Origin: Mesobacillus jeotgali
Lineage (GTDB): Bacteria; Bacillota; Bacilli; Bacillales; Cytobacillaceae
Assembly (NCBI RefSeq): GCF_014856545.2
Contig: NZ_CP109811.1
Coordinates: 4,210,001 to 4,274,000 of the forward strand
Direction: 5' to 3'
DNA length: 64,000 nt
In this document: piece by piece, positions 43,123 to 52,473 of the stretch
How the letters are laid out: every line of letters begins with the position of its first letter
Numbering within the stretch: position 1 is the first letter of the stretch
Made by a program: the position numbers and the translations under genes
The notes under the pieces: generated by a model
Seen by the model: only the letters and a program-made list of their open reading frames with translations
What the model was told of the DNA's origin: nothing
The model's database searches: none

Positions 43123-45467
43123 ATCGTGAAATTATACCCCTTCTCTGTAAAAGCAGGCGTTAATTTTACAGTTTGCTGGTCAGTGGATTCCGTTTCTGCT
43201 TCGACAGCTGGCTTCTTCGTTTTCAGTGCCTCAAGTTTGTAGCCGATTTCCTGCAGGCGTTCTTTGGAAATCTCAGTCATTGGATCAAGCAGCTTGTCCA
43301 ACCCGTCCTTTTTGCTGTTAAAAGTGATCGAGATATTTCTGTTCTGGGCCGTCACCTGGATGCCGACCTCGCCAAGCTTCTTCGTTTCGAGCACGAAATA
43401 AAGACTGCAATTTTCCCAATCGATTTTTTCACCGGATTTTTGAGAATTGATGAAAACCTTGATGTTTTCCATTTCCTGATTCAGCAGGAAAGGCATTTGC
43501 AGGAAAAGATTTTGCATACCGGAAGAGTCCTGCTTATTTAAAAGCTGCTGTCCGGTGAGATTGGCAAGTGTCTGCTCTGCTTTTGGATATCCATCTGCGT
43601 CCTGAGCCATCTGGATCAGCCTTGCTTTCAGGTTTTGATTTAAATCTCCCTGATCACCTTTAGAGCCGAAAACCAAGCTGTTCGCCGCATCATTCTCATG
43701 CGTCAGACCGAGACGCCTTACAGATTCAAACACCTGACGGGCAGAATAATCCTGGTCAGGCATCGGCCTGACTGCCTGTCTGACAGCTTGAGCCAGCTGC
43801 TCATCCGATGTCACGGTTGTTCTCAGCAGACTTTGCTCATTCACGAAGTGCTGTACCCTGGTATTGGATGGCTTAAAGATAATCTGGTCAAGGGTAGCTT
43901 TCACATCTTTCACAATCGTGATGGCTGCCGTATACTCTCCTTTCGCAAGCAGGTTGCGCGCTTCAGAGAGACGTGAACTAGCAGTCAGCATCTTCTTCTC
44001 TGTCAGCATATCGGTATAAAGCATGAAATTGCTTTTAAGGATGGCATTGTCCAATTTATTGATTGCCGCATCCAGTGTCTGCCTCGCATTGACCTTGCTT
44101 CCACCTTTGTCTAGCATCAGAGCTACGTGATCGAGACTCTTGGTGATTTCCTGCTTGATTTTTTTAAAATCAATCGCCAGTTGCGACAACTTTTGTGTAA
44201 TTTCCATCACCAATACAGACTTCGATTGCAAGGCAAGAGATTGGAGCGACTCATTGATCGCATATTGCTCAGCTTCCGTCAAAGTCAACTGTTCTCCGCC
44301 TTTTTGAATTGAAGGATGATCTTTTTCCAGCTGGTTCATCGCTTCCGCCACTACCTTGCGAGCAGATAGCTCCCTGCCCTGTTCAGCCATCTGAGTGGCC
44401 TTTTCAAACGAAGCTTTCAATTGAGTTATATCAATGGTTTTATTGCCTTTTAATTCGTCAAGAACCTTTTCGATTATGTCCAGTATCTTAGTTAATGACG
44501 CTTCTTTCTGAACATCCTTTAAAAGGGATTTTAGAAGGAGCATGTCCTGATCAGGAGTCTCGATTATAGCCTGCTTCATGTTTTGGGCAGTCAAAAATTC
44601 GAGTGCTTCACGCAATCTGGCAGCCGCAATCCTCTGCAATTTTTCCCCATCAGCAATTGCTCCCTGTCTGACTCTGTCCGTCCCCGCAGCATGAATCTGC
44701 AGCGCTTTTGTGATTTCCTGCTTCAATTGTTCCATTTCCGGGCGTCCGTTGGCATCAAGGCGGCGGACCAAAGCTTCTATGTCCTTAAGAGAGACATTTC
44801 CATTCTTTAGGTCACGGATGATCTGTTCAATATTTTTTAACTCCGGCTTTGGATTAACTCCGCTATCCGTTGAATTTGCATGACCTTTAGGCATCTCGAC
44901 CTTGATCTCTCCAGCCAGTTCCCTCAGAGCGTCCTTCATACCCATGCCATGCAGGGCCGTATGTATGGCATTCAAATGATTCGCTGCCATCGGAAGATTC
45001 TTCTGAGCCAACGCATTCACCGTTTCCATTTTTTCCATCGGCTTGCCTTGAGCTTCGGTCAAGAACTTCTGCAAAGTCACCATCTCGTCTTTGGTCAACT
45101 GAATACCCTTCGCATCGAAAACCCTCACTGCATCCTTTAATTCCGGGAAGGCCCCAGGGTCAAACCCAGCCTTCAATAGACGTCCATTTAATGATTCAGC
45201 ATTGGCAGCTTTCATAGCTAAAGAAGCAGACGCCTCCCTTAAAACAAGCCTCCCAGATTCAGGCCTATCCACCACCTCAGCAAGCAACCTGTCAGAAGAC
45301 GGAACCTGCCCATCAAATCGGGCACTAAACTCCTGTCCCTTAAAAAGAACCGTAGCCTCATTGCCACCCAAACGATCCTTGATCAAAACAGACCCAATTT
45401 CCCCCGAAGAGATGGAAGCCTTGTGATCATTCAACTGTCTTGAAACCATTTGATTTGTTACCTGCAT
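43119..45467 (-). CDS. Large FliK-like (YlqG-type) flagellar protein
   Basis: 782 residues, mostly helical with several repetitive Leu/Lys/Glu segments (about 210-620). The last 170 residues (from about 600) resemble the FliK hook-length-control C-terminal domain, including FLLNQEMENIKVFINSQK, a beta segment around LYFVLETKKLGEVGIQV, and a short linker. It is paired with the FlhB-like gene, as FliK normally interacts with the FlhB C-terminus. It is first in the SigD-dependent accessory flagellin operon. The function in filament assembly is inferred. Confidence 0.75.
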   Translation of the reverse strand: MQVTNQMVSRQLNDHKASISSGEIGSVLIKDRLGGNEATVLFKGQEFSARFDGQVPSSDRLLAEVVDRPESGRLVLREASASLAMKAANAESLNGRLLKAGFDPGAFPELKDAVRVFDAKGIQLTKDEMVTLQKFLTEAQGKPMEKMETVNALAQKNLPMAANHLNAIHTALHGMGMKDALRELAGEIKVEMPKGHANSTDSGVNPKPELKNIEQIIRDLKNGNVSLKDIEALVRRLDANGRPEMEQLKQEITKALQIHAAGTDRVRQGAIADGEKLQRIAAARLREALEFLTAQNMKQAIIETPDQDMLLLKSLLKDVQKEASLTKILDIIEKVLDELKGNKTIDITQLKASFEKATQMAEQGRELSARKVVAEAMNQLEKDHPSIQKGGEQLTLTEAEQYAINESLQSLALQSKSVLVMEITQKLSQLAIDFKKIKQEITKSLDHVALMLDKGGSKVNARQTLDAAINKLDNAILKSNFMLYTDMLTEKKMLTASSRLSEARNLLAKGEYTAAITIVKDVKATLDQIIFKPSNTRVQHFVNEQSLLRTTVTSDEQLAQAVRQAVRPMPDQDYSARQVFESVRRLGLTHENDAANSLVFGSKGDQGDLNQNLKARLIQMAQDADGYPKAEQTLANLTGQQLLNKQDSSGMQNLFLQMPFLLNQEMENIKVFINSQKSGEKIDWENCSLYFVLETKKLGEVGIQVTAQNRNISITFNSKKDGLDKLLDPMTEISKERLQEIGYKLEALKTKKPAVEAETESTDQQTVKLTPAFTEKGYNFTI

Positions 45468-45502
45468 ATAAACACACTCCGAACATTATCAATCTAACAA
45501 TT

Positions 45503-45528
45503 TTATCGGCAGGAAAAGGATTATCTTA
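45503..45528 (-). promoter_or_regulatory. SigD promoter of the accessory flagellin operon
   Basis: TAAG (45528-45525), 14 bp and a GCCGATAA (45510-45503) box, with 10 of 12 consensus positions, lie 36 bp upstream of the FliK-like start. Confidence 0.75.
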
Positions 45529-46206
45529 ATGTGGAATTTATACCAATTTGGTGGGAAAGGTAGATAAAGGTTTTAAAATGTTGGATGAAAGATTCTTTGA
45601 GAGAACTGGGGTAGAAAACCTTTGGAGAAATTATTGAAAATAAAATGGAAAAGAAGCATAAGTTCATCGAATTTCAAGATGAGTAATTGACACTTAGTAG
45701 ATTGTATCATCAAACATAAACTCTTATTCCATTTAGTACAATATTAATTGTTAAATCACCTTTTCACTATCTCACCTTCAATTCTTCTTTCACTTGAAAT
45801 AGGAAATGCTCAAAAGGGGCTCTAGCAATGCTATAGCCCCCCCTATATCAAAATATCAATTCAATACCACTCGCTTCTGCTTCTCTTTCACTTTTGAAGT
45901 CTGGTCCTTACTGATTTTATTTGTTCTTGCACCCAAAATCGAACAAAATATATCCCAGCATCTTCATTTAGTTTATATCAGAGCCATCATGTTTAATTGC
46001 TGCTTTCAAGCAAGTTTAACTCGGCTCCTGTGTCGCTTCCTTTGACACAGGAGCCGAGTTTCCCCTTGGTTCTGCTTAGCCTGTGGCTGTTGTTTTTGTG
46101 ACATATGAAGAATTGGATTGGTTTTTTATGGTCTTGGTCATATTATTAAAAATCTTCCCCACTCAACTCTTTTTATAGATTAAATAAACTAGAAGCGGCG
46201 AGAAAC
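45529..46206. other. Non-coding interval between glycosyltransferase genes and accessory flagellar operon
   Basis: About 680 bp without a convincing gene. It holds two strong inverted repeats: GGGGCT-C-TAGC...GCTA-T-AGCCCC at 45816-45840, and a 17-bp perfect stem (AACTCGGCTCCTGTGTC and its complement, loop 9) at 46018-46060. The second probably ends the glycosyltransferase transcript. A 79-codon plus-strand frame (45806-46045) crosses the first hairpin and lacks a ribosome site. Confidence 0.6.
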
Positions 46207-48117
46207 TTATCGAGAATTGGCTCTCTGTATCATTCTAGCAAAATACAAAATATTCACTACTGATCTAGATTCACTTAAATGGCTAACAATCTCTACAAGT
46301 TCTTTTATTATTTGGAGACCGTTTATTGAAAAGTTCAAATACTGGATTTTACTGTTCATTGAAATATCTTTTGCCCTTTCAATATCCTCACTACATTCTT
46401 CAAGTAAATTATTTTTTGCCATATATAGAGCTCTTTCAAGGAATGATTCCACCAAATAAACTGTGTTGTCCGAAATTCGTATGTCTTTTGTATAAATCTC
46501 CTCGATAGGAATATCGTGTGTTTTTTTCACTGCTAATCGATGATACTTCATAGTAGCTTCCTGCAGATTGTTTATTTGGATGCTTTCTATTGCTGTTCCG
46601 CGAGTTCCTGAATGAACTCGATAATGTAAAGTTGGTAAAGGCAATGCCATTGTATTGAAATGCCTACAGATACGCATCCACATATCATAATCTTGAGCCC
46701 TAATTAAATTCTCATCCCATTTACCTACCGTTTCATAACATTCTCTTCGAACAATAACACTAGGAGTAAAAAAACGATTTCCCTTAATCTGTTCCTTCAG
46801 AGCATACTGAGGTTCTATATTTCTTGCACTCCATACACCAGAGTAGGCCAAAGAATCATTTTCCTTTTGGAAGTATATAGTTGATGTATGAATAAGTCCA
46901 ACACTTTTATTTTCTTGAAATTTTCTTATTTGCACCTCCAATTTTTTGGGTAAAGCAATGTCGTCGTCATCAAATATCCAAATATATTTTCCTGTCGCGC
47001 TTTCCATTCCAAGATTTATAGCTGAAGATTTCCCTCCATTTTTCTTTGAAATATAAGTTATCAAATGTTGATATTCACTAAGAATTAATTCCGTGTCATC
47101 AGTTGAACCATCATTCACCACTATTATTTCCTTATTTTTATAAGTCTGAGAAATCAAACTTTCCAATGCCTCTTTTAAGTGACTAGCTCTATTATAAGTT
47201 GGTAGTATAATCGATACTTTCTCATTATAATCTATATCTTTCAATTTATGAGGTGGCAGGAAATTAGAAACCATAGTAATATTACTTTCTCTATCAGTTT
47301 CTTTTTCTACATCTATATAACATAATATCCACTGACCAGGCACTTCATTTATCCAGTTTATTTTGCTACTTGTAAAAGAATTTATTAAGGAAGCTATATT
47401 TTGTTTAGTAAATATTCTCACATGATCAGGATCTGGGATTGCATACCCTTTAGGAACACTGATGACTATTCTCCCTCCATGTTTGCATATCCTTAACGCT
47501 TCTTCAATAAAAGGCGCAGGATCCGGTACATGTTCCAATACTTCAGCCAGTATAACTGTATCAAATGTATTTTCCTGAAATGCAAGAGCTGCACCGTCAC
47601 CAAGATTAAAATAACAATTATCTAGACCGAGTGTTTTGACTTTGTATCTAGCTAGTTCAATTGCTACCGGGTCAATATCTATACCGAATACGTTAGTTGC
47701 ATGCATGGCAATAAACGTAGATAAATCTCCGCTTGCGCATCCTACCTCAAGAACATCTCCCCTACATAAGGGAGCAGTGATTCCAATTCTATTCAATTCA
47801 CTTTTGTTTCTTGGTCTCCTATAGTTTCTCCATTCCCTGTCTTCAATTTTATTTGATAATAGGATAGATAATAGCTTTTTATTTCTAGGTAAAGTTATAT
47901 AATTGTGATATTTATCAAACCCAACCTCACTAATATAAAAATCTGAAACTTCTTGATTACCTGTTGAAGAGGAAAAAACTGCTAAATATATTTTTATTAT
48001 CTCATTATTGGGAGTCTTTCCTAATTCATCGAACAATATGGAATAAGCTTTAATGTAATTCCGATCTATAAAATATTCTAGAGACTCATAACATTTTGTT
48101 TCGATATTCTTATCCAT
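46207..48117 (-). CDS. Methyltransferase-glycosyltransferase fusion, probable flagellin modification enzyme
   Basis: 636 residues: a helical N-terminal segment (1-110), a SAM methyltransferase domain (about 115-265) with motif I VLEVGCASGDLS (122-133) and GIDIDPVAIELA, then a GT-A family 2 glycosyltransferase (about 300-530) with VSIILPTYNR, VVNDGSTDDT and the metal-binding run DDDD (383-386), then a helical tail. DNA is AT-rich relative to neighbours. It starts 22 bp after another glycosyltransferase, which follows a flagellin gene. Glycosylation and methylation of flagellin is the likely role, inferred from position. Confidence 0.85.
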   Translation of the reverse strand: MDKNIETKCYESLEYFIDRNYIKAYSILFDELGKTPNNEIIKIYLAVFSSSTGNQEVSDFYISEVGFDKYHNYITLPRNKKLLSILLSNKIEDREWRNYRRPRNKSELNRIGITAPLCRGDVLEVGCASGDLSTFIAMHATNVFGIDIDPVAIELARYKVKTLGLDNCYFNLGDGAALAFQENTFDTVILAEVLEHVPDPAPFIEEALRICKHGGRIVISVPKGYAIPDPDHVRIFTKQNIASLINSFTSSKINWINEVPGQWILCYIDVEKETDRESNITMVSNFLPPHKLKDIDYNEKVSIILPTYNRASHLKEALESLISQTYKNKEIIVVNDGSTDDTELILSEYQHLITYISKKNGGKSSAINLGMESATGKYIWIFDDDDIALPKKLEVQIRKFQENKSVGLIHTSTIYFQKENDSLAYSGVWSARNIEPQYALKEQIKGNRFFTPSVIVRRECYETVGKWDENLIRAQDYDMWMRICRHFNTMALPLPTLHYRVHSGTRGTAIESIQINNLQEATMKYHRLAVKKTHDIPIEEIYTKDIRISDNTVYLVESFLERALYMAKNNLLEECSEDIERAKDISMNSKIQYLNFSINGLQIIKELVEIVSHLSESRSVVNILYFARMIQRANSR

Positions 48118-48138
48118 GATGGCTTATTCCTTCCTTTT

Positions 48139-50070
48139 TCATGACTGTAGATATTGATTTTTCAACCACTGACTATCTGTATATTCCATTAATGCATTAG
48201 TTATCAAATTCTCTTTCTTCTCATCATCACCTAATGTATTGAGTATTTCTATAGCAAATTTATAAAATCTAAAATCATCTTTATTTACAATAGCGTACTT
48301 AGAAACGTCTAAAGCATCTTTTAGATTACCTGACTCAATTAACCCAGTAATAATATTTATAAAGTCTTGCTCATTGAATAGATTCCAATCACATAAACTA
48401 TATAACTGCAAAGATTCACCTTTAAAACCGTTTGAAAATAATATTTTAGCAACTTTATGAATTGTATATTCATCACTATTCTCTATTTCCTCTAAAATAA
48501 CATTACATAAATCATATTTCTTATATACAAAAAGTAGTTGGAGCACATGGGTAATTAAATTATTATCAATATTAGTAACTGACTCCTCACCATTTAATAA
48601 ATTTAATAGTTTGCTCACTTGCCCATTATGATTTAAAGAATTAAATACTAGTAAATAATCACCTACCACTTTATAATCATTTAGTAATATTAAATCTACT
48701 ATATTAATCCAATTGGATTCAATCATCGTTTTCATTATATCCGGTGTAAATAACTCTTCAAATTGTTCAATATCACCGTGATTATTAATACAAAGTTCCT
48801 TCAAGTGAGCGACCTTAGTTAACAATACAAATTCATCATTGTAGTCATTTAGCAAGTTTACTGCTAAGGAAGGATTACCTACTTCAAAACTTGCTCTTAC
48901 GTAATCTATAATATTGTTACCATTTACTAATTCATTTGATTTCAAAAAATTTGTAATTTCTTCAGCAGTATGAAAATTATTTAATACGTATACTACTTTA
49001 TTAATAGCGTCTTTATTATACTTATCTATGTTCAAAACGCTAGAGTAATGATAAATTGAGTTATCGAAATCATCTTCATAAAGATATATTTTCCCTAACC
49101 TATTATGTGGTTTCAACTCTTTTACATCGGGCATGAGTATTATATCAATATATTTTTCTTGGTTATTTAAAATTTGAAAATACATTTGTTTTGCATCGTC
49201 TAATTGTCCTTTAATTAAAAAGATTTCCCCTTTTAAGTATGGAAACTCGGGTGAACCCGCATATATTTCTTCAGCATCTTTAATTACCTTTAAAGCATCA
49301 TTATATCTTTGTAAACGCATTAAACAATTTATAATTTGTATAATATTATATGAAACCCAAGGGGTCCTAAAATTACCTTTAAGTTTATATGCTTGTAAAT
49401 ATGATTTAAGTGCTTTTTCATATTCTCCAATTGAAAAGTACTCATTGCCAAAGTTAAAATAATCAAATGCTTGTTGACTTCCCGTATTCAATTCTTTTTC
49501 TAGTAGATGTCGGTTGCGTTCGTTCTTATTTTTCTTCTTAACCGTATCTTTTAGATAGCCTGAGTGAAAGATTAATAAATTTGAATTCCTTGTTTTCAAC
49601 TGTTCGTCTTTAGCACTTTTTAATTGTTCATGAATATGACGATAATAAACAATATCACGATTATTTTTATAAATTCTGCTGTGATAATTTTGAACTAAAC
49701 TCTCTCCATAAAAACCAGTAAAATTTAATATCTTTGCAGTATAGGTATCAAAAAGACCATTGTCATTATGCAATTCTCGTATAAAATCTTTAAAATTTTC
49801 TTCATCGATATATTCGTCAGCATCTAACACTAAAATCCATTCTCCTGAAGCTTTTTCAGAAGCATAATTTCGCGCGGCTGAAAAATCATTACTCCATTTG
49901 AAGCTATAAACATTATTTGTATACTGTAATGCAATTTTTTTAGTATTATCAGTAGATCCTGTATCTATAATAATCATTTCATCAATTAAATTAGCCACTG
50001 ATGACAAACAACGATTTAATACTTTTTCTTCATTTTTGACAATCATACAGAGTGAGATAAATGGTTTCAT
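48139..50070 (-). CDS. Family 2 glycosyltransferase with TPR region
   Basis: 643 residues. The N-terminal GT2 domain (1-about 200) has SLCMIVKNEEKVLNRCLSS, IIIDTGSTDNT and the metal motif LDADEYID (82-89), as in enzymes that glycosylate peptides and surface proteins. TPR-like helices (about 205-360, FNFGNEYFSIGEYEKALKSY) and a long helical C-terminus follow. Base composition is markedly AT-rich, suggesting acquisition. It lies 93 bp downstream of the short flagellin gene beyond a terminator and forms a pair with the methyltransferase fusion. Confidence 0.86.
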   Translation of the reverse strand: MKPFISLCMIVKNEEKVLNRCLSSVANLIDEMIIIDTGSTDNTKKIALQYTNNVYSFKWSNDFSAARNYASEKASGEWILVLDADEYIDEENFKDFIRELHNDNGLFDTYTAKILNFTGFYGESLVQNYHSRIYKNNRDIVYYRHIHEQLKSAKDEQLKTRNSNLLIFHSGYLKDTVKKKNKNERNRHLLEKELNTGSQQAFDYFNFGNEYFSIGEYEKALKSYLQAYKLKGNFRTPWVSYNIIQIINCLMRLQRYNDALKVIKDAEEIYAGSPEFPYLKGEIFLIKGQLDDAKQMYFQILNNQEKYIDIILMPDVKELKPHNRLGKIYLYEDDFDNSIYHYSSVLNIDKYNKDAINKVVYVLNNFHTAEEITNFLKSNELVNGNNIIDYVRASFEVGNPSLAVNLLNDYNDEFVLLTKVAHLKELCINNHGDIEQFEELFTPDIMKTMIESNWINIVDLILLNDYKVVGDYLLVFNSLNHNGQVSKLLNLLNGEESVTNIDNNLITHVLQLLFVYKKYDLCNVILEEIENSDEYTIHKVAKILFSNGFKGESLQLYSLCDWNLFNEQDFINIITGLIESGNLKDALDVSKYAIVNKDDFRFYKFAIEILNTLGDDEKKENLITNALMEYTDSQWLKNQYLQS

Positions 50071-50105
50071 AGTTTTTAGCCCTCCAGGAATAATAGATTT
50101 AATAA

Positions 50106-50142
50106 AAATATCGTGCTTGAAAATATCTTAAGCACGATATTT
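50106..50142 (-). terminator. Terminator of the short flagellin gene
   Basis: A perfect 13-bp stem AAATATCGTGCTT/AAGCACGATATTT followed by TTATTAAAT on the minus strand. Read-through would be needed for co-expression of the glycosyltransferases. Confidence 0.82.
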
Positions 50143-50163
50143 CTTTAAACCTATTAACTTTAA

Positions 50164-50976
50164 TTAACGGAGTAACTGTAGCACGCCTTGAGGTTGCTGA
50201 TTAGCTTGTGCAAGCATTGCCTGGGCAGCTTGAGAAAGAATAGAATTCTTAGTTTGGTTCATCATTTCTTTCGCCATATCAACATCACGAATACGAGATT
50301 CAGCAGCCGTAAGGTTCTCAGATGAAGTATTCAAATTATTGATGGTATGATCCAGACGATTTTGATTAGCTCCTAAATAGGATCGAATTTCAGAAACTTT
50401 CTCTATTGCAGCGTCAATCGATGCTATTGCTGCACTTGCACTAGCAGCATCAGATACATCAATTGAAGCTATTGTTAAGCCTGTTGGATCTAGGTCAATG
50501 TTAATCGAAATATTTAAGTCTTGACCGTCATTAGCACCGATTTGTAAAGTTATATTTAATGATCCATCAAGTAATTCCTGTTTATTGAACTGAGTCGTAT
50601 CTGAAATTCTAGTAATTTCGTTATTTAACTCATCAATTTCAGCCTTAATAGCATTTCGATCTTCAGTTGTGTTTGTATCATTACCACCCTGAACAGCTAA
50701 CTCTCGCATACGTTGAAGAATGGAATGTGTTTCATTTAACGCGCCTTCAGCAGTTTGGATTAGTGAGATACCGTCTTGAGCATTTTTAGATGCTTGATCT
50801 AATCCGCGAATTTGTCCACGCATTTTTTCAGAAATTGAGAGTCCTGCTGCGTCATCCCCAGCTTTGTTAATACGTAGGCCAGAGGATAATTTCTCCATTG
50901 AACTTGATTGTGCATTAGAAGCGCTGTTTAACTGACGATGCGTGTTCAATGCAGCGATATTATGATTGATTCTCAT
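50164..50976 (-). CDS. hag: Flagellin Hag (270 residues)
   Basis: Nearly minimal flagellin: D0/D1 halves (MRINHNIAALNTHRQLN, GLRINKAGDDAAGLSISEKMRGQ; C-terminal [22 protein letters not shown]) are joined by a very short centre (about 140-190). Position next to csrA and fliW equals hag in B. subtilis. It has its own SigD promoter and a leader with a CsrA-type GGA hairpin plus AAGGAGG, so it should be under FliW-CsrA translational control. It coexists with the 621-residue flagellin 8 kb away. Confidence 0.96.
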   Translation of the reverse strand: MRINHNIAALNTHRQLNSASNAQSSSMEKLSSGLRINKAGDDAAGLSISEKMRGQIRGLDQASKNAQDGISLIQTAEGALNETHSILQRMRELAVQGGNDTNTTEDRNAIKAEIDELNNEITRISDTTQFNKQELLDGSLNITLQIGANDGQDLNISINIDLDPTGLTIASIDVSDAASASAAIASIDAAIEKVSEIRSYLGANQNRLDHTINNLNTSSENLTAAESRIRDVDMAKEMMNQTKNSILSQAAQAMLAQANQQPQGVLQLLR

Positions 50977-51001
50977 TACTTATTTCCTCCTTGAATTTAA
51001 G

Positions 51002-51021
51002 GGTTCACTTCCTTGTGAACC
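51002..51021 (-). promoter_or_regulatory. CsrA-binding hairpin in the hag leader
   Basis: On the mRNA GGTTCAC-AAGGAA-GTGAACC is a perfect 7-bp stem presenting AAGGA in a 6-nt loop, the classical CsrA recognition form. A second AGGAGG site is the ribosome site itself. This is the two-site layout known for hag repression by CsrA. Confidence 0.75.
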
Positions 51022-51077
51022 TTAATTAGTTTAGTTCGAGTCGTCCAGGTCGGCCGCCCTGTTCTTCTCTACTTATG

Positions 51078-51104
51078 TTATCGTCGGATTGGGTGGGTTG
51101 TTTA
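51078..51104 (-). promoter_or_regulatory. SigD promoter of hag
   Basis: TAAA (51104-51101), 15 bp and GACGATAA (51085-51078) agree with 10 of 12 positions of the SigD consensus. The leader is about 95 nt. Confidence 0.8.
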
Positions 51105-51131
51105 ATAGTTTTTAATTATTTTTTATAATTT

Positions 51132-51347
51132 TTATTTCTTTAGGTTCGTCAGCAGGGCTGTGATGTCTTTTGATGCGTTCTGATTTTCTTCCTGAATCTG
51201 TTCGTAGATTTCTTTTCTCAGGATTTCGATGTTTTTGGGTGCTTTGATGCCGATTTTGACCTGGTCGTTTTTGGATGAGACGATGGTGATTTCGATATCG
51301 TCACCGATTTTGATAGTTTCGCCGTTTTTTCTTGTCAGTACGAGCAT
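51132..51347 (-). CDS. csrA: Carbon storage regulator CsrA
   Basis: 71 residues. The RNA-binding core [22 protein letters not shown] is diagnostic, and a short helical tail follows. It represses translation of the adjacent hag mRNA and is antagonised by FliW, encoded just upstream (6-bp gap). Its transcript probably starts upstream at flgM or at yviE, since the terminator at 52376 precedes yviE. Confidence 0.97.
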   Translation of the reverse strand: MLVLTRKNGETIKIGDDIEITIVSSKNDQVKIGIKAPKNIEILRKEIYEQIQEENQNASKDITALLTNLKK

Positions 51348-51352
51348 TCATC

Positions 51353-51787
51353 TCACCCCTTTACCTTTTGGAATAGGTTATGTTTGGTCTTGTAGCCTTC
51401 TTCGACGAGAATGACCTGTTTCGCTTTGTTGTTAGCTTTATTGATGATGACGGGTGCCTGAAGGTTGGCGGTTGTTTTCTCGAATGGGTCTTCGACTGTT
51501 AGGATTGCGTAGACCGAGACATCTTTCTCAGATTCCACCCCTATCTCTTCAACCACTGTATCCTCAATTTTAAAGTCATATTCCTTGAAAAAGTCAAAAG
51601 GATTTGCGACCACAAATGCCAGTCCTGGTGTTTCCACTGACTGCATCACAGAGAATGATCCATCTTCATTTAGAGGCAAAATCACGAATCTCTTTTCGTC
51701 TGGAAATCCAGGTATTCCTTTTTCAAACTGCAATACTTCTGTTTCATGTATTTCTACTTCATTATGATATTTTGTAGTTAATTTCAT
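51353..51787 (-). CDS. fliW: Flagellar assembly factor FliW
   Basis: 144 residues from ATG at 51787, with AAAGGAG upstream. The longer frame crosses this site. Conserved FliW features include FEKGIPGFPDEKRFV (about 22-36), the NPFDFFKEY stretch and the end GYKTKHNLFQKVKG. It binds flagellin or CsrA in a partner switch that matches flagellin translation to secretion. It is coupled to csrA. Confidence 0.96.
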   Translation of the reverse strand: MKLTTKYHNEVEIHETEVLQFEKGIPGFPDEKRFVILPLNEDGSFSVMQSVETPGLAFVVANPFDFFKEYDFKIEDTVVEEIGVESEKDVSVYAILTVEDPFEKTTANLQAPVIINKANNKAKQVILVEEGYKTKHNLFQKVKG

Positions 51788-51800
51788 CACAAAATCTCCT

Positions 51801-52355
51801 TTAGATTTCAAAATCAATGTTCAATGTATTTTTTTGCGCTAAATAGATATTGGTTTTACCAGGATAATAGTTAATCACTGGTTTGTTCGGAGTAACTTCG
51901 ATATTTACAGGACGAGTTTTCCAGTTAATCCTTGTTTCGCCCGGATCATAATTAATTTTGACACTATTATGCGATGGAATCCAGCCAATGTTAATATCAG
52001 CCATGGGCGGAAGGCTATTTCGTTCGGCTTGGCTATGGAGGGCAGAAAAACCATGCTCGATCATCATCAGCTCGTCCCCTTCCTGGGAAATCCTCGCTAT
52101 GGCATTCATCGCTTGCTGATAGCCGGCCTGGGCAGCATCTTCGGTCATCCGAAACACGCTTTTCAAGTTGGCATCCTCGAAAGCTCTTGTCTGGTCAATC
52201 GTCAGCCTGGGCGGTCTCCGATCAATCATCAATTTGGCCATAGGCTGCTCCATCTGCATATCAGCATGACGCTGCTGTATTTGCATTTCTCCCCTGCTTG
52301 TTTCGATGCCAATCTGTGCAAAAGTCGATTGCATTCTTATTTGTGGTATGTTCAT
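51801..52355 (-). CDS. yviE: YviE-like DUF6470 family protein
   Basis: 184 residues. The first part (MNIPQIRMQSTFAQIGIE) and the repeated beta-type segments ending in NIEVTPNKPVINYYPGKTNIYL match the YviE family found between flgL and fliW in bacilli. Function unknown. Gly/Pro/Asn-rich strands suggest an extended beta structure. A 13-bp gap leads to fliW. Confidence 0.88.
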   Translation of the reverse strand: MNIPQIRMQSTFAQIGIETSRGEMQIQQRHADMQMEQPMAKLMIDRRPPRLTIDQTRAFEDANLKSVFRMTEDAAQAGYQQAMNAIARISQEGDELMMIEHGFSALHSQAERNSLPPMADINIGWIPSHNSVKINYDPGETRINWKTRPVNIEVTPNKPVINYYPGKTNIYLAQKNTLNIDFEI

Positions 52356-52375
52356 TGGTAACTCCCCCTATAAGA

Positions 52376-52406
52376 AAAGCCTTATCAATTTTCATGATAA
52401 GGCTTT
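52376..52406 (-). terminator. Terminator between flgL and yviE
   Basis: A perfect 12-bp stem AAAGCCTTATCA/TGATAAGGCTTT with a 7-nt loop, followed by TCTTAT on the minus strand. It may be leaky, since no promoter for yviE is evident. Confidence 0.75.
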
Positions 52407-52473
52407 AGTTAGGCACTTTTCGTAAATCTATTATTCCTAATAGTTCGGAGTAAAGTTCAACTAGAAATGAACC

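Noticed and set aside
45806..46045. 79-residue plus-strand frame
   Set aside because: It runs through a strong hairpin and an AT-rich non-coding interval without translation signals.
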